This document shows, in pieces, positions 32,285-44,998 of a stretch of 64,000 nt of DNA. Below the pieces are notes generated by a model. That model saw nothing but the letters and a program-made list of their open reading frames with translations. It was not told the origin of the DNA and made no database searches. Source of the DNA: Punica granatum (taxonomy: Eukaryota; Streptophyta; Magnoliopsida; Myrtales; Lythraceae). Position 1 is the stretch's first letter. Each line of letters starts with the position of its first letter. The position numbers and the translations under genes are program-made. The stretch is taken from the NCBI RefSeq assembly GCF_007655135.1, contig NC_045134.1, forward strand, positions 27,366,568 to 27,430,567, written 5' to 3'.

Positions 32285-35200
32285 ATGGCGACTTCGGCGT
32301 TCAGGTCCACGACGAAGAGGACCCCCATCGGGGCTTCACCCAGTGCCTCCGCCGAGGACTCCACTTCCTCGAACCGGAGCTCTGCTCACCGCCGGTCCCG
32401 GAGCCTGAGCCGATTCTCCCATCGGCTGCCCGAACCGGAAGTCCCTTCCTCCGACGACGCGCCGGCTCCCAGGGGAAGGTTCGTGAACACCGTGCGGGGG
32501 TCTGGGTTTCCTGAGATCAGCCTCGACGACCTTGCTATTGAGTTCTTCTGCTCCGGAGATCGAGGTCGGTCAGGCGCGAGGAATGCTGACGTCAGCCCTA
32601 GGAATGGGGAGAGTGTTTCCCAGAGGCGTGGGAGGTCCGTTTCCAGGCAGAGCTTGAGAACTGCTGGCGGCGGTGCGGATCGGAGGAGCAGCGTTTGTAA
32701 TGCTTCTGCCGGGGGAAGGACAATTTCAGAGAATCACTCGCGCAGGCGGCGGTCACTCTCTGTGGTTCGGTGCCCGATCAACGACTCTGAGGTGAAATTC
32801 TCTTGATTTCGCGCACTTCACCTTCCATGGAGCTTGGATTGTATAAATTGCTGTAGGCATTGTTGGGTATATTGCGAATTCTCTATAGTACCGATTTTTA
32901 ACAACTGCTAATCTCTTCCTGGCCAAAGCAGATTATGATAGTGCAACAATCCTGCTTTTCGGGTGGACATGGAGAAAATTTTTGTGCATTTTTTTTTTAA
33001 ATTATGATCTCGGGATAAATCGCTTTTTCGCTTTTGCTTTTGGCTTCTAAGGTGTAAAAATGGTTCTAGTGTTGTTGATCAATCAATGCATAATATTGGT
33101 CTTATTTGTTCCCTCCCACGAGAACAGTTTTATCATATCCTTTGACACTAAAAAGCTAGCTTTTTGCTGTCTACTTTTCTCTTAAAAAGAAATAAGAAAC
33201 CTACATTTTGATCATTACTTTCTTTTGGGTCCAAAAGATGTAGAGGGACAACTAACAGCTCAATTACACAGCAGCAAGAGCTTGGTTTTTTGTAATTTTT
33301 GAAGTCATCATTTTGTGTTTGCGTGGATCAAACTTTGCACTGCATCATTATCTGAGCCAAGAAGATAGTTGTATATGTAGAGGCTGGGACATTGTTGACT
33401 ATCTCATTCTGGGTGTATTATGTTAAAATAGTTAAGCTGCAGATGCGATACTGATCCTATTGCTACGTGCACGTAAAATCTTATTGGTGTGACATGAACA
33501 GCATCGATTGAGTATCTATAGCTTTGTCTCTTCAGTAGACTGGGAAGTAAATTATTTACAGGAAACAGCCTGTTCTGTTTATCTGATCTTGCTATTTCTG
33601 ATTTTGGCAGAGTGATCTAGATCATTCTCACCATTCATTTGGTCGAGCTAATCTGAATAGTTTCAGTAATGGGAGCAACCAAAAGGTCCCATCTGGGAAA
33701 CTGGCAGCAACACCTCAGAGACCAGGGCTGCGAAGGTCTTTGAGCCAAAAAGATTTCAAACCCTATGATGGCGACTCCGTGAGTTTCTTTGGCTTGTCTT
33801 TATGCATAATCCGCTACTTGCATTGTTCCAATAGTCGGTAGTCTCCTACCAAGGCAGTGTTTTAGGACTAAGAATATAGTTGAATCTTTCTCAGAGCCAG
33901 TCGTCAGCCCTTACTGATGATGAAGTTAGGGATACCAATTCCGCTAAAGATGGAATTGAGCGGACAATACGTGCAGTTTATGCCCAAAGAAAGGTGAGAG
34001 ATCTGCAAAGGCAGCTATATGGAGGATTACACCAGCGAGAGTAATTATCTCGTCGCCCTCTACTTACTGTTATTCTTTTTCTCATGCCCTAGGCAGAGCA
34101 CCCAATAGGGGATGATATGAATGGTGAATTGCGTGAAGTGATGCGTAAAGAACTTAGACATGCTGTGGAGGAGATCAAGATGGGAATTGAACAGGTTCAT
34201 AAGTTTGTGTCTTTCTGGACCTGTCTTCCACTTCCTAACATCATTGGATTGATGTGCAATTCCTCTCTTCCTAAAACCTAATTTCGCTTCTTGCTACTTA
34301 TGCAGGTGATGTCAAAGGGTTCCTATGATCCAGAGAATGGTGATGGTCTTCTGTCAAAAAATTCTGATGTTCTTCAGGCTGTTTCTACTATCAGGAGAAA
34401 TTACTCGAATAAATTGGGACAGGTAAATGAAGTGATTCCTCTTATAATGTGTGATGCTACTTATTTTCCTTTTACTTCTTGCATAACTAAGAAATTCTAT
34501 AGCAGCTGGAAGCTTGTCTTTTGAGATTGTAAGAGAAGTTCATTTCATGTAGTAAAACAGAGTGAATTATAACACTTAAGTAGCTCTTACTAATTGTCTA
34601 TTTATGGCGTTCCGAGCTGATGGACTGGTTTTGGATTGACAGTCTGAGAAGCGTAAGCAAGATTTATTGGCCGAAATTGTGATGGAAGAGCAAAGGGGCA
34701 GGGAGCTCTCAGAGATCGTGAAAGAATTACTTCCCGAACCAAATGCCAGTCTTACAGTCAAACCATCACGCACCAGAAGGGTAACAATCCAGCCTATCTA
34801 CTATTTAGTTCCACAAATATTCTGATTTAGCTGATCAGCCGTCTTTAGCCTATTGCTTCTGACTGATGGTTTACTTTTTAATCAGAGGAGTAATGACAAG
34901 AGCAGGATGTCTAAACGACTCTCGCAGGAGGCTGAGAAGTACATCGAGGACTTCATTTCTAATGTTGAGGATACTGACATATCATCACTTGATGGAGAAA
35001 GGAGTGATACGAGCTCAACCATAGGGGGAATAGTAAAGATTGACACTTTTCAAAGTCCTGCACCAACCAAGCCCCTCCCTGTTGAGATGGACGGGGTTGT
35101 GCTGCCGTGGCTGCAATGGGAAACCAGTAACGATGTTTCTCCAGAATCGTCTTGCAAGAAGAAGATGGAGTCTCCGGTGACTCCAGTTTCCAGCATGTGG

Positions 35201-35773
35201 AGTGCAGCACGGGTAAACTCCCAATCTTCTTCCTCGAGGCGCAAAATTTATCCTGAGGTTATTAACACTGTAAAGCCCAGAGTTGGTAAATGTAATTTTT
35301 GGCATAATGTAATTTTTCCAATCGATAAGTCTATAAGCATTAACACTGTTATTATTCTTTTTGTTCTTCTGATTATTTTGTTTTGCCTTTTGCCCTTATA
35401 GGATAAAAACACCACTGACATGAAACTCCACCTGCCAACTTGGGCACTGGCTGTTCGAACATTTACTTTTATGACTAGTACGGATTTATTGATTTTATTT
35501 TTTGGTTCATGCAACGTGCAGGAAGCCAATAATGGGCGGGACCAAAGTGGTTATACTGTGAGCAGCCACGGGAGTTGGAACCCCGAAACTCTCCGTGCCC
35601 CAATGGCTTTTAGAGAACCAAAACTTCTCCCGGGACGATCTCCCTCGGTTGACATAGATGAATATTTGAAGGCTACAGCGGATGATGATTTGCTGTTTGA
35701 AAGGTGGAGCCAGAAGCAGAGAATTTCTTCAGGCGGGTTACTCCTTTGTAACAATATTAACGCGTTCTTTTAG
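32285..35773 (+). CDS. Uncharacterised Ser/Arg-rich plant protein, eight exons
   Basis: Exons 32285-32791, 33611-33778, 33895-33993, 34093-34194, 34306-34422, 34643-34780, 34886-35212 and 35522-35773 are all multiples of three and phase 0, giving 569 residues. The N-terminal 170 residues are rich in Ser and Arg (RRSRSLSRFSHRL, RRGRSVSRQSLR, SRRRRSLSVVRCP). The middle has predicted helices (IERTIRAVYAQRK, LREVMRKELRHAVEEIKMGI, then EKRKQDLLAEIVMEEQRGRE) that may coil. The C-terminus has acidic patches (DIDEYLKATADDDLLFERWS). No enzyme domain is recognised; a nuclear or cytoskeletal scaffold is a guess. Uncertain point: exon 7 could continue with a coding-looking stretch (SQSSSSRRKIYPEVINTV), but its next donor is out of phase with the last exon. 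Confidence 0.8.
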
Positions 35774-36344
35774 CCGCTGTGATCATGAAGGCAGGATTCA
35801 CTGTCACCAACGATGGCATTTGCCCACAACTTCTGAATTGGGTTTTGTATAGTTTGGTAGCATCTTATAAGTGACAGATCCAAGCCTGCCTGGAGGTACA
35901 AACTTTGTCGATGTGCAACTTGTCCTTATATTTTCCAGCCTAAGATAAACTTGTGAATGAGCTTAAGCACTGCACCTGATTAATTTTAGCATTTGGGTTC
36001 GGCACGGCATCGAGTTTCTTTGAGTATATCTGCAGACTTAAAGGGCTTGGTAGGAAATTTCGCATCCGCTATGCGTACAAGAACCAAGTCTATAGTTGAT
36101 TAATCGTTGGATCTATTACTGGAGAGGCAATGGGCCATAGAATCTTTTATCTTTTTTTGGGTTTTTTATTTTTCAGTGAATCTTATCTTTTTATTTTGAG
36201 AAATGCTATTTCCTGCGATAATTCCTATTCCTGCCTTTTTTTTTTTCTAATTTTATAAGTTCTATTCCAGCCCTTAAACTTACGTGCAACACCAACACAT
36301 GCACAATAACAGGAGATGATATTTGAATAAAAACACAAAATATA
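35774..36344. other. 3' flank of the Ser/Arg-rich gene
   Basis: Contains the presumed 3' UTR (to about 36000) and unremarkable AT-rich sequence up to the Mutator-like MITE. Confidence 0.5.
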
Positions 36345-36864
36345 GGGTTAATTGCCTAAAAATTATAAATTTTTCACATTTTATCAATTCTAGTACGAAT
36401 TTTTTTTCTTGATCTAAAGATGTACGAACTATCAATTTGATATCAATTTTAACACGTCTAAACTTTTTCTTTAATTTAAATGAGAATCTATGATCACACT
36501 CTCCAATCGAGATAGTTGAGATCGCCGGCGACCTTGTAGGGTGGCGATGGGCTCCAATGAGGCCCTCATTGCTCGAATTTGAAAAAAGAAAAAGTAAAAT
36601 CGAGAAAAGAATGAGTGAGATAGGTGGTGGAAGTCACATCGGCAGCCACATCTCCCTAATTGGGGTCACCGGAGACCTTTGCCATCATGGATAATCCCGA
36701 TCGGGCGGCGGCAGTTGTCGTTGAGGCCCACTGATCGAAAAAATAAAAGTCATGCTAACATTAAATATCAAATTGATAGTTTATATATTTTTAGGTCAAG
36801 AAAAAAAGTTCATGTTAGAATTAATAAAATGCGAAAAGTTTGTGCCTTTTAGATAATTAATCCC
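36345..36864 (+). mobile_element. 520-bp Mutator-like MITE with ~100-bp TIRs
   Basis: The left arm begins GGGTTAATTGCCTAAAAATT. The right arm read inward begins GGGATTAATTATCTAAAAGG and continues matching through CATTTTAT(C/T)AATTCTA and AACTATCAATTTGATAT. The flanks CAAAATATA (36336-36344) and AAAAATATA (36865-36873) give a 9-bp target duplication with one mismatch, which is Mutator-type. The short GC-richer centre has GGTGGCGATGGGC-like words. No coding capacity. The outer ends resemble those of the 29.8-31.3 kb element. Confidence 0.85.
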
Positions 36865-36873
36865 AAAAATATA

Positions 36874-38600
36874 TTATTACTGTATATTTACTGATGAATG
36901 GATGGATTATATAACTATGTCCATACGTGCAGCAACTCTTCTAAAGTTAAAATAAGGCTCAAAATACACCTCCTTCTACTTATGCCTCATAAAGCAAAAT
37001 TAAAAAATATTTTTTCCCCAGCTGTTCTCGTCGATGAAAGAAATCCTATCACTGTATCACAGTCATCACGGCACATCAATGCAAAACCTTAAGATCCCAG
37101 AAAAGAAAAAGGCATAAAAAAAAAAAGAAATGACTTGTAGTCCAGACGTAATGGATCCTCAACTAATAAGAAATGGTGTGAAACAGAAACATATCGGCGA
37201 CATAAAATTGGCTGGAAGTGTATACCTGCTGTTCGGTTTCAGTTTTTGACAGTCCATATTCAGAGCAGGTCTAAAGGGCCACTTGGATGTCAGCTCCATC
37301 TTCTGCGAAACATCATCAGTGTCGAATATTCGTTGCTAAATTATGGCGAATCATGTCTTGACTGAGAGGGTAGTACTTTCAAAAGTATAGAGAATTGCTT
37401 AAACAGCAGGGTACAGGGAAAGAAATTACGCCTGTGACTTCGAGTGTTGTATTCTGGTATCTGACGATCATGGTTCAGTCTTCTCCCATAAGTTCAATAA
37501 TTTGCTACCGAGCTTCGAACTTGTAGGACAGGGAAGAACTTAGAGCTCACCGTTTCATGTGGTGGAGACAGACGTACTTGCTGACCTGATAAAACATTGG
37601 AGTTGAACCTCCACAAGCAAATTTGCAGAAAGGCAGTAATTGAGGACCGCATGGTTTTTGGTTGTTTTCACAATATGGTAGCACAACCTGTTCGATGCCA
37701 TCCCTTGAATGGCTTATTGTCAATAACCAGCGTGACAATAATATAAACTCGTGTCCTATATAAACCAGGTGATAACATAATCGTGATTCCAATGCCATTT
37801 TACCTGCATATTATGCCTCCATTAAGATTATGTCAGCGTCCCATTGACCCGAAAATGCAGATATAACCAATCCATGAAGATATTTGTGAGCGAAGCATTA
37901 ATTAAGACTTAAGTGGCACTATTTATTCAAGAAAATCGGTAACCCGTGTTCTTTTATTAGTTTCTGAAAAATCAAACCAACAAACCATCAGCGCTTACAA
38001 GAGCCCACAAAGCCACACCAAAACAATGAAAAACCAATAAATAAAGGCGAAACGATAATCAAAACGTCCACTGCTCTTCATGCTGCTGAACACATAGAAT
38101 TGGTGTGGTTACAGTTATTTAATAAAAAAAAGTGAGTCTCAAACCTTTAAGATAGTCCCTGCATGAGTTACTGCAGATAAAATTCAAGGCAAATTCAATA
38201 AAAAAGGCATCACTTACCTGAAAAAAGGAAAGAGGAAAAAAAAAAAAACTGACCAAAGAATCGAGGGCAGCTCCCGAAAATCAGCAAACAGCGAGTCACG
38301 GCTGGGACGCCATTGGAGGAGCTAGAAGCAGAGCTGCAAAGGGGTAATCAGGGTGTTTTGAACTGCGTAAATATGAACGTTGAGGGAGAAGGGGGGATAG
38401 AAAGGGGTGGACTCCTCATTCATACAAGTTGCTCTCTTGAAGGCTCCCATAACAAAATTTTAAGCACAATCTCATTGCCCAACATCGCCAAGCTCGTTTT
38501 TCTAAGCTTGTCCACTCAAGTTCGTCTTCCCGATCTTCCAGCGGTAGGTGGTGCTAAATTGGCGTGCCGTGATGGATGACCACGTTATTTCTATTTGTGA
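36874..38600. other. Region with possible minus-strand spliced transcript
   Basis: No intact protein gene. On the minus strand a segment around 37228-37303 is bounded by an acceptor-like TTTCGCAG and a donor-like GTATAC and reads openly (MELTSKWPFRPALNMDCQKL). Another minus-strand segment near 38311 starts ATGGCGTCCCAGCCGTGA, stopping after five codons. It may be a noncoding RNA gene or a decayed gene. Confidence 0.3.
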
Positions 38601-38979
38601 TTATATGACGCGTCGCAAGTACAATTTTTAAAAATTGCATGCATCATAAATTGCAGTCTCAGGTTGAATTTCAGTATATAGAAAGTTGCACAAGCTGCTG
38701 TTGAGAATAAAGGTCCACTCTATCATAAGAAAATCATATTACACCTCGTCATGTCATACATCTTACATTGCAAGGTCAGGTTCGATTTTACTCTATGATC
38801 GATTGTACAGATTTCTACAATTGGCAAGTAAACTGAGAACTAACGACCCGATCACCATGTCGTGGATGCAAAACTATCCGCCTTATGCTTTGATGTTCTT
38901 AACTCTCTCATCCACGAACTATGACAATGAACATTTTCCCAATATCAATATAAATAAAATGCATTACAAATAAACATGA

Positions 38980-40720
38980 ATACGATACATATATATATAT
39001 ATATATATAATTTTTCCCGATCAACGCTTGATGACTTTGAAAGATCACAAATAATTACCTATTAAATCTCCATTACATTTTCTATACAATTTTCTTTAAA
39101 AACTACAATAAAAGGTATTTAACTTAAACTTTTATTATCCATGACATTATTCAATACACTTTTTCCTATACTAGAATATGTACTCTTATTACTAGCACTA
39201 ACAAGAAACATGAACTCAAAACACAGAGCCAAATCTAATGCAAACAAAAAAATTACAATAATTTGAAAGTGCAGTACCATATCACTATAAATACAAATGG
39301 TATTTCTTCTATATTAATTCATTACCCCTAATTTAAACATTTCTAATTATTCTTACAGCATCAAAACAAATTCTTAAAACATGAGATCAGACAACGAAAT
39401 CAATTAAATTGAAAATAACACTAACGGATAAAAAACATTAACCTACCATCTCAAACTTCTTTTATTTTTACAAGTACACGCTTTATTTAATATAAGATGA
39501 ACTTTTATTAAACCTATATTGTTATTTCAACGGAAATATTGCAATTGAATGAAAAAAAAAACAATTCTATCTTTAAATTATACCTCTACACAGCAAACAA
39601 ACTTTCAATTCCTGTCTACTAATTTACAATAAGAAATTCACATCAATATTTACTTATACGGCTGAATCGGGATCCAAAGCTCCATAATCGCATTTTAAAA
39701 TCAATTACAGAAAAAATAACCTTTCAATCTTAGAGAAAACACCAATCCGAGTTAGATCCTATAACTAAATGAAGTACGTGTTAAATGAATCAAAATAATT
39801 TCAAGAATAAATCTTCCAGTGATATTCTTTTTCAATTTCACCTTTATGACACAATCCAAACAATTAAATATATTATATCGACAAATTTCACAGTATAATA
39901 AACTCTACATTACCTTGTGTGCATCATTGATCGTATTTAAGATAGATATTCCTCAATATAATCCTTTTCAACTATATTTCATTGTGCAAGTAACTACATT
40001 TATTTTATAAAATAACTTAATATGCACAATAATAAACTCTTCACATCAATGAATAAAGAATATATTGATTCAATTGAAATACAATTAAAGATACAATAAA
40101 TCATCCGCTCATATTGATATTTATTTCCAAAATTAGGTAATAAATCAAATACTTAATGTAATTCCAACGGGTTTAATTAATAAAAAATAAATTTTAAATT
40201 TCTTTCAGTTTTACCTTACAACGCAAATAATTGTATCTAACTTCTAAAATGGCTGGATTTAAAACAGAAACAGTACATTATATAACTACATTACCCTAAA
40301 TTAAATTATACTTTAATTAATCAACTTCAAAATACATAATCAAATTGTACTCGATTTCATCTTTGGCTCACTTTTGTAAATAATTAAAATTAATTTCTAA
40401 AATGATAACATTCACACAGTAATAAGTTCTACATTCCTCAAAGTTTGTATTTAACAAATCAATTCCAAATTACGCTCCAATAATATTTCTTTACAATTTT
40501 ATTTAAGAATATGAGTAATTGAATGCAATTTGACAATTGCCAAACAATAACAGTAGCAACCTCAATCTTAACCTAAACTAAGTTTTTCTTAAACCAATTC
40601 ACATATAGAGCAAATACTAATTATCCCCTTAATCTAACGAATCATAATTACTTAATCCTACAACTTTCACTCTTCAAATCAATTTCCACCAAACCCTAAC
40701 AACTCCCTAACGAAATCCAT
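38980..40720. repeat. G-poor, AC/T-rich repeat-like stretch
   Basis: For about 1.7 kb the plus strand has very few G and clearly more C than G, unlike the flanks. Related words recur irregularly, for example CAGTA..AATAA..TCTACATTACC near 39891, 40271 and 40418. It opens with an (AT)n run (38991-39009). No coding frame. Probably a decayed transposon or degenerate satellite. Confidence 0.5.
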
Positions 40721-40724
40721 ACTC

Positions 40725-41300
40725 GTGGGAAACTCTAAATACAACAATCTAATGGAAATGAAAATTAAAACTTCAATGGCCAACATACATACCGTTATTG
40801 CTCCTCAAGATTGCGATTTTGCCGAACAACCGCAACAAAAACTTCACCGGGATTTTGTTGTCGCGCTCCCAGGAACCTCTCCACTTTACGATCTGACTCG
40901 AGAGATCAACGGGAGACAATTAGAGCAGGCGAATGCCGAGACGAAAGCGTCAAAGAGAGAGAGAGTGAGTGACCCAAATACAACAATCTACTGCAAATCA
41001 AAATCAAAATTTGAGTGGCCAGCATACATACCATTAGGTGGTCATCAACATTGCCATTTCGCCAAAAAACTGAAAAAAACTTCCCAAAACACCGCCTTGA
41101 TTACGCCGGAATATTCTCATCACACGACTGCGAAAACTTCTCATCCACGTAACGATCTCAGAGAAAACAGAAACGAGAGAGATTCGAAGCCACTGAGAGA
41201 GAAAAGGAGAGCCAGAGAGCGGATTTGAGAGAGAGAGATCGGGAGAGAGATCAGGACGGACAAGAGAGAGTAGCAGGGAGGGCGACAGATCTTTTGGAAG
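40725..41300 (-). other. ~240-bp direct repeat with GA/CT-rich end
   Basis: The word ATACAACAATCTA followed by similar sequence (CAACATACATACC / CAGCATACATACC, then GATTTTGCCGAACAAC / CATTTCGCCAAAAAAC) occurs at about 40737 and 40978. This gives two diverged units of about 240 bases. A 41160-41280 GA-rich run follows, which on the minus strand looks like a CT-rich 5' leader. I read this as a terminus of the same repeat or transposon as the G-poor stretch, oriented on the minus strand. Confidence 0.4.
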
Positions 41301-42328
41301 CTTCCCCTAAAAGCTTAGTAATATATTTTGGGAAAAAATTAAATTCATAAACCTGAGACCCATTCAGCAGTTGATTTCGATCAAATGCTGAGATTTAAAA
41401 GCCCAAATCCAACGGTTTATGAAGGAGGCGGAACCATTCTGCCGGCGGAATACGTAGAACCTCCCTCAAATCCAATTGCCAAATCAAGTCAAGTTCAACT
41501 AACTATCGAACCGGAATAGTCGGATTTTATCAGATCCTATATTCAGTTGATTCGGGAATAACGGCTTCCCAATTTTGGTAAAAAGCCATTTCACCGGAGA
41601 TATTGGTTCAGGCCTTGACCTTTGGAGAAAAAGAAAGGGGAAGTTACTATTTTCTTTTTCTGAGTAACCGAAGAAGCCAGACTAGCCAGTTACGGATAAT
41701 TTTTATACCGTGTGTTATTAATTAAGTATATAAATAGTAATTAAATCCTATTGAAGATGATGTAGCACTCATGCACTCGACTTGTAATCTAGAGGTTCTA
41801 AATTCGACATTCAGACTATTTGTGCTCTCTTTATTAGCTATTAAGATTACTATTTTATTATATTAGATTCATGAACTTCCCTATGTGATAAAAAAATAAT
41901 AATTAACTCTTAGCCCAGGTTTTTGTACATACATTTTCACCAAGGAATCGGAATAGCTCAGCTAAGCTAGCTAGCTAGCTAGGACCGATGACCGATTCTC
42001 CTATATTATTGGGAGGATCCGTGTGTTTCGTGATACTGCCATGCATGGCTCCCATGAAATCGAATGGTGTCATGGCAAGACAGTTGTCCCCTCGCCGGAA
42101 ACAACTCTCATCATCCTAGCAGGTATCGCATATATAGGGGGCGACCAGTTTCCCAATGGGATGGGGCATCCTATAATTGATGAATCTTTAGTACTCTTGA
42201 GAGGGAGGGAGAGAGAGTCTTGTGGGACTTAGCAAGTTTTATGGGCCGACTGATCCGAGGGACTGAATCATCGTCATCGTGATCGCCGTCACGCCATCAT
42301 TGTCATCTTTTTTGTCGGACTGAGAACA
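41301..42328. other. Intergenic and promoter region of LHT copy 1
   Basis: Contains a SINE-like segment (41757-41880), an AGCTAGCTAGCTAGCTA palindromic run near 41963-41980 and a TATA-like CATATATAGGG at about 42129-42139, 190 bases before the transporter start codon. Confidence 0.5.
41757..41880 (+). mobile_element. SINE-like element (family 1, copy 1)
   Basis: It has a tRNA-like promoter: an A-box-like GTAGCACTCATGCACTCGAC and a B-box-like GGTTCTAAATTC 30 bases later. A tail CTCTTTATTAGCTATTAAGATT is shared with the copy at 53441-53560. Confidence 0.5.
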
Positions 42329-44998
42329 ATGAGTCACTCTCGAGGGTCCAGGAAGAATGAGACTAGTAATAAGGAGGCGAGAGGTCCGATGGAGAAAGAG
42401 GAAGAGTTGAACCAATGGCTGGCGATCACGCGGTCACGTGACGGCAAGTGGTGGTACTCCGCCTTCCACAATGTCACCGCCATGGTCGGTGCAGGTGTCC
42501 TTGGCCTTCCCTACGCCATGGCGGAGCTTGGGTGGTACGTACATTTATTCCAATACTCAATTCCATCGCATCTAGAGAATTTAATCATCGTGGTCTAATG
42601 GTTGAGACTACTCTAGTTGATCGAGATGTCTACTTGATCCGGGCGGCCAAGATATGCTTTGATATTTGCTTAATGTTTTTTTTTTTTTATGCAGGGGACC
42701 AGGCATAACAGTTTTGACCATGTCATGGATCATTACCCTGTTCACGCTATGGCAGATGGTTCAGATGCACGAGATGGTGCCCGGGAAGAGGTTCGACCGA
42801 TACCACGAGCTAGGCCAGCATGCATTCGGGCCGAAGCTTGGTCTATGGATAGTGGTGCCACAACAGCTCCTGGTGGAGGTCGGGACTGATATCGTGTACA
42901 TGGTCACTGGAGGCAAGTCCATCCAGAAGTTCTATGCCTCAGTCTGCCCCGATTGCAAGCCCATGAAGACCACCTACTTCATCATGATGTTCGCCGCGGT
43001 TCAGTTTGGGCTCTCCCACGTCCCCAGCTTCAACGATATCGCTGGTGTCTCTGTTATCGCTGCCATCATGTCACTCAGGTAATTAAGTTTAACAATTATA
43101 AAGAGGAATAACCGCACGATATATATATATTCAACTCTATTGCCGGCCTCTGCGGCCGTTGCTGCCGTGTCCCTTTGGTGAAATTAATTAAATTCATCGG
43201 TCAGTCCATCCTATAACTATTCTCGTATATATGTATATATATATATATATATGTTTAGGTCACCGGCCAATATCCACAATAACGGCATGCATGATGTCAC
43301 AGTTACTCGACGATTGCTTGGATTGCGGCTCTGAAGAGGGGGGTCCAACCCGGTGTAAGTTACAAGCCAAAAGGAACGACTCCAGCAGGAAGAGTTTTCG
43401 GGTTCTTAGCGGCGCTGGGGGATGTGTCATTCTCCTTCGCAGCACATAGCGTGGTGCTGGAGATCCAGGCAACCATCAAGTCCACGCCAGAGAAGCCATC
43501 AAAGAAGCCTATGTGGAAGGGTTCACTGTTTGCCTACATCATCGTGGCCGCATGCTACTTCCCCGTCTCGATCGTCGGATTCTACATCTTCGGTGACTCC
43601 GTGCAAGACAACATTCTCATCTCCCTCGAGAAGCCCCGATGGCTCATCGCTGCTGCTAACATGTTCGTTGTCATCCACGTGATCGGAAGCTATCAGGTGC
43701 GTATGTTTGCATACCGTATATGTAAATATATATATGCATGCATGCCCTACCAGGTTGGAGCTCATACGTACCATGCATTCTCTATAATTATTGGTATGGT
43801 CAATGGTGCAGGTCTTTGCTATACCAGTTTTTGATATGATGGAATCGTATATGGTTAAATCAATGAAGCTCAAGCCAACGTGGTATCTCCGATTCATCTC
43901 ACGTAACATATATGTTGGTGAGTATATAGTTAACTTTCCATATTATAACTTCGTTCGTACTGGGAATTATGCAACACATGCTATACAATCAAATTTTTTT
44001 TTGGATAAGCGGCAATATATTATTGATCAAAAAACATTTATAGTGGACACTACATATCCAAAGGACTTAGATTGAAAATAAAAAAAAAATTGATTGTATA
44101 TTTCATCTCAACTATTCATTACTTTTTCACATTTTTTCTCATAATTCAATAACACAATCATTACAATTCAATTAAAATCAAAATTCAACTCTACTTAATT
44201 CTAAAACAAAACACACCATTAATTCTAGCTGCACAAGAGTAGGTCTTCTTTCGCTCAAAATTGTTCAAAGATAAAACTTTCAGCTTTACAGATTGCATGA
44301 TTTGCTGAACCAAACTCGCTACAGTGGAGGTCTTCCTTTGTTAGATTCTTGTATTGCGCTCCCTCCATATATACAATCAATTAAATTATCAACTATGCTT
44401 ACTATTAATGCCTAATTGTTGGTATACTAATAATTGTGTGTAAGTCTCAGGTCTTACCATGTTCTTGGCCATAACATTCCCATTCTTCGGAGGGCTCCTC
44501 AGTTTCTTCGGTGGATTTGCTTTCGTTCCAACGACATACTTTGTAAGCCCTGAGATATTTTTTTTTTACTGAAAAAAATAAAATAATAGCGAGCGCACAC
44601 ACACACATATATATATACACACACGTACAACTCAAAGTAATTCGATATTTTTTGTCGCGTGTTATTTGACAGATTCCTTGCATCATCTGGCTCATCCTAT
44701 ACAAACCGAGGAGATTTACCTTATCTTGGATAGTGAATTGGGTAAAGCTCGCTATAATTAATTTAATTAAGATTATTATTCTCGTTCCAAATTTATGAAT
44801 TAATAACTATATATATATATATATATATATATTAATTTTACTCCAATTAATCCTCGCCAATCGAGACTAATTTTGAATAACCCCATTTTCGAATTTCAGT
44901 TTTGCATCATTATCGGGGTATGTTTGCTGATCCTTGCACCGATTGGAGCCTTGAGGCAGATAATCGTTCTCTCCAAGGGGTTCAAGTTCTATTCTTGA
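42329..44998 (+). CDS. LHT-type amino-acid/H+ symporter (copy 1)
   Basis: Seven exons: 42329-42534, 42695-43078, 43303-43696, 43812-43917, 44451-44542, 44673-44741 and 44900-44998, giving 449 residues. The protein matches the lysine-histidine transporter group of the AAAP family: [19 protein letters not shown] (first span), [96 protein letters not shown] and [21 protein letters not shown]. About ten to eleven membrane spans are expected. Members import neutral and acidic amino acids across the plasma membrane with protons. All spans and the C-terminus are intact. It is followed in tandem by a second gene with the same exon lengths. A family A MITE sits in intron 4. Confidence 0.95.
44056..44213 (-). 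mobile_element. Family A MITE in intron 4 of LHT copy 1
   Basis: Minus-strand words TTTTAATTGAATTGTAATGA, GAATTATGAGAAAAAATG and GTGTTTTGTTTTAG match the 6.8-kb family A copy. The element lies between exons ending at 43917 and starting at 44451. Confidence 0.55.

Noticed and set aside
40725..41228. 167-codon frame
   Set aside because: It spans two diverged copies of a 240-bp repeat and has no domain; the coding look is a by-product of the G-poor, stop-poor repeat.
42584..42660. tRNA-like sequence in intron 1 of LHT copy 1 (GTGGTCTAATGGTTGAG)
   Set aside because: Only an A-box-like word; no B box GGTTCRA at proper distance and no cloverleaf, so no tRNA or SINE is called.
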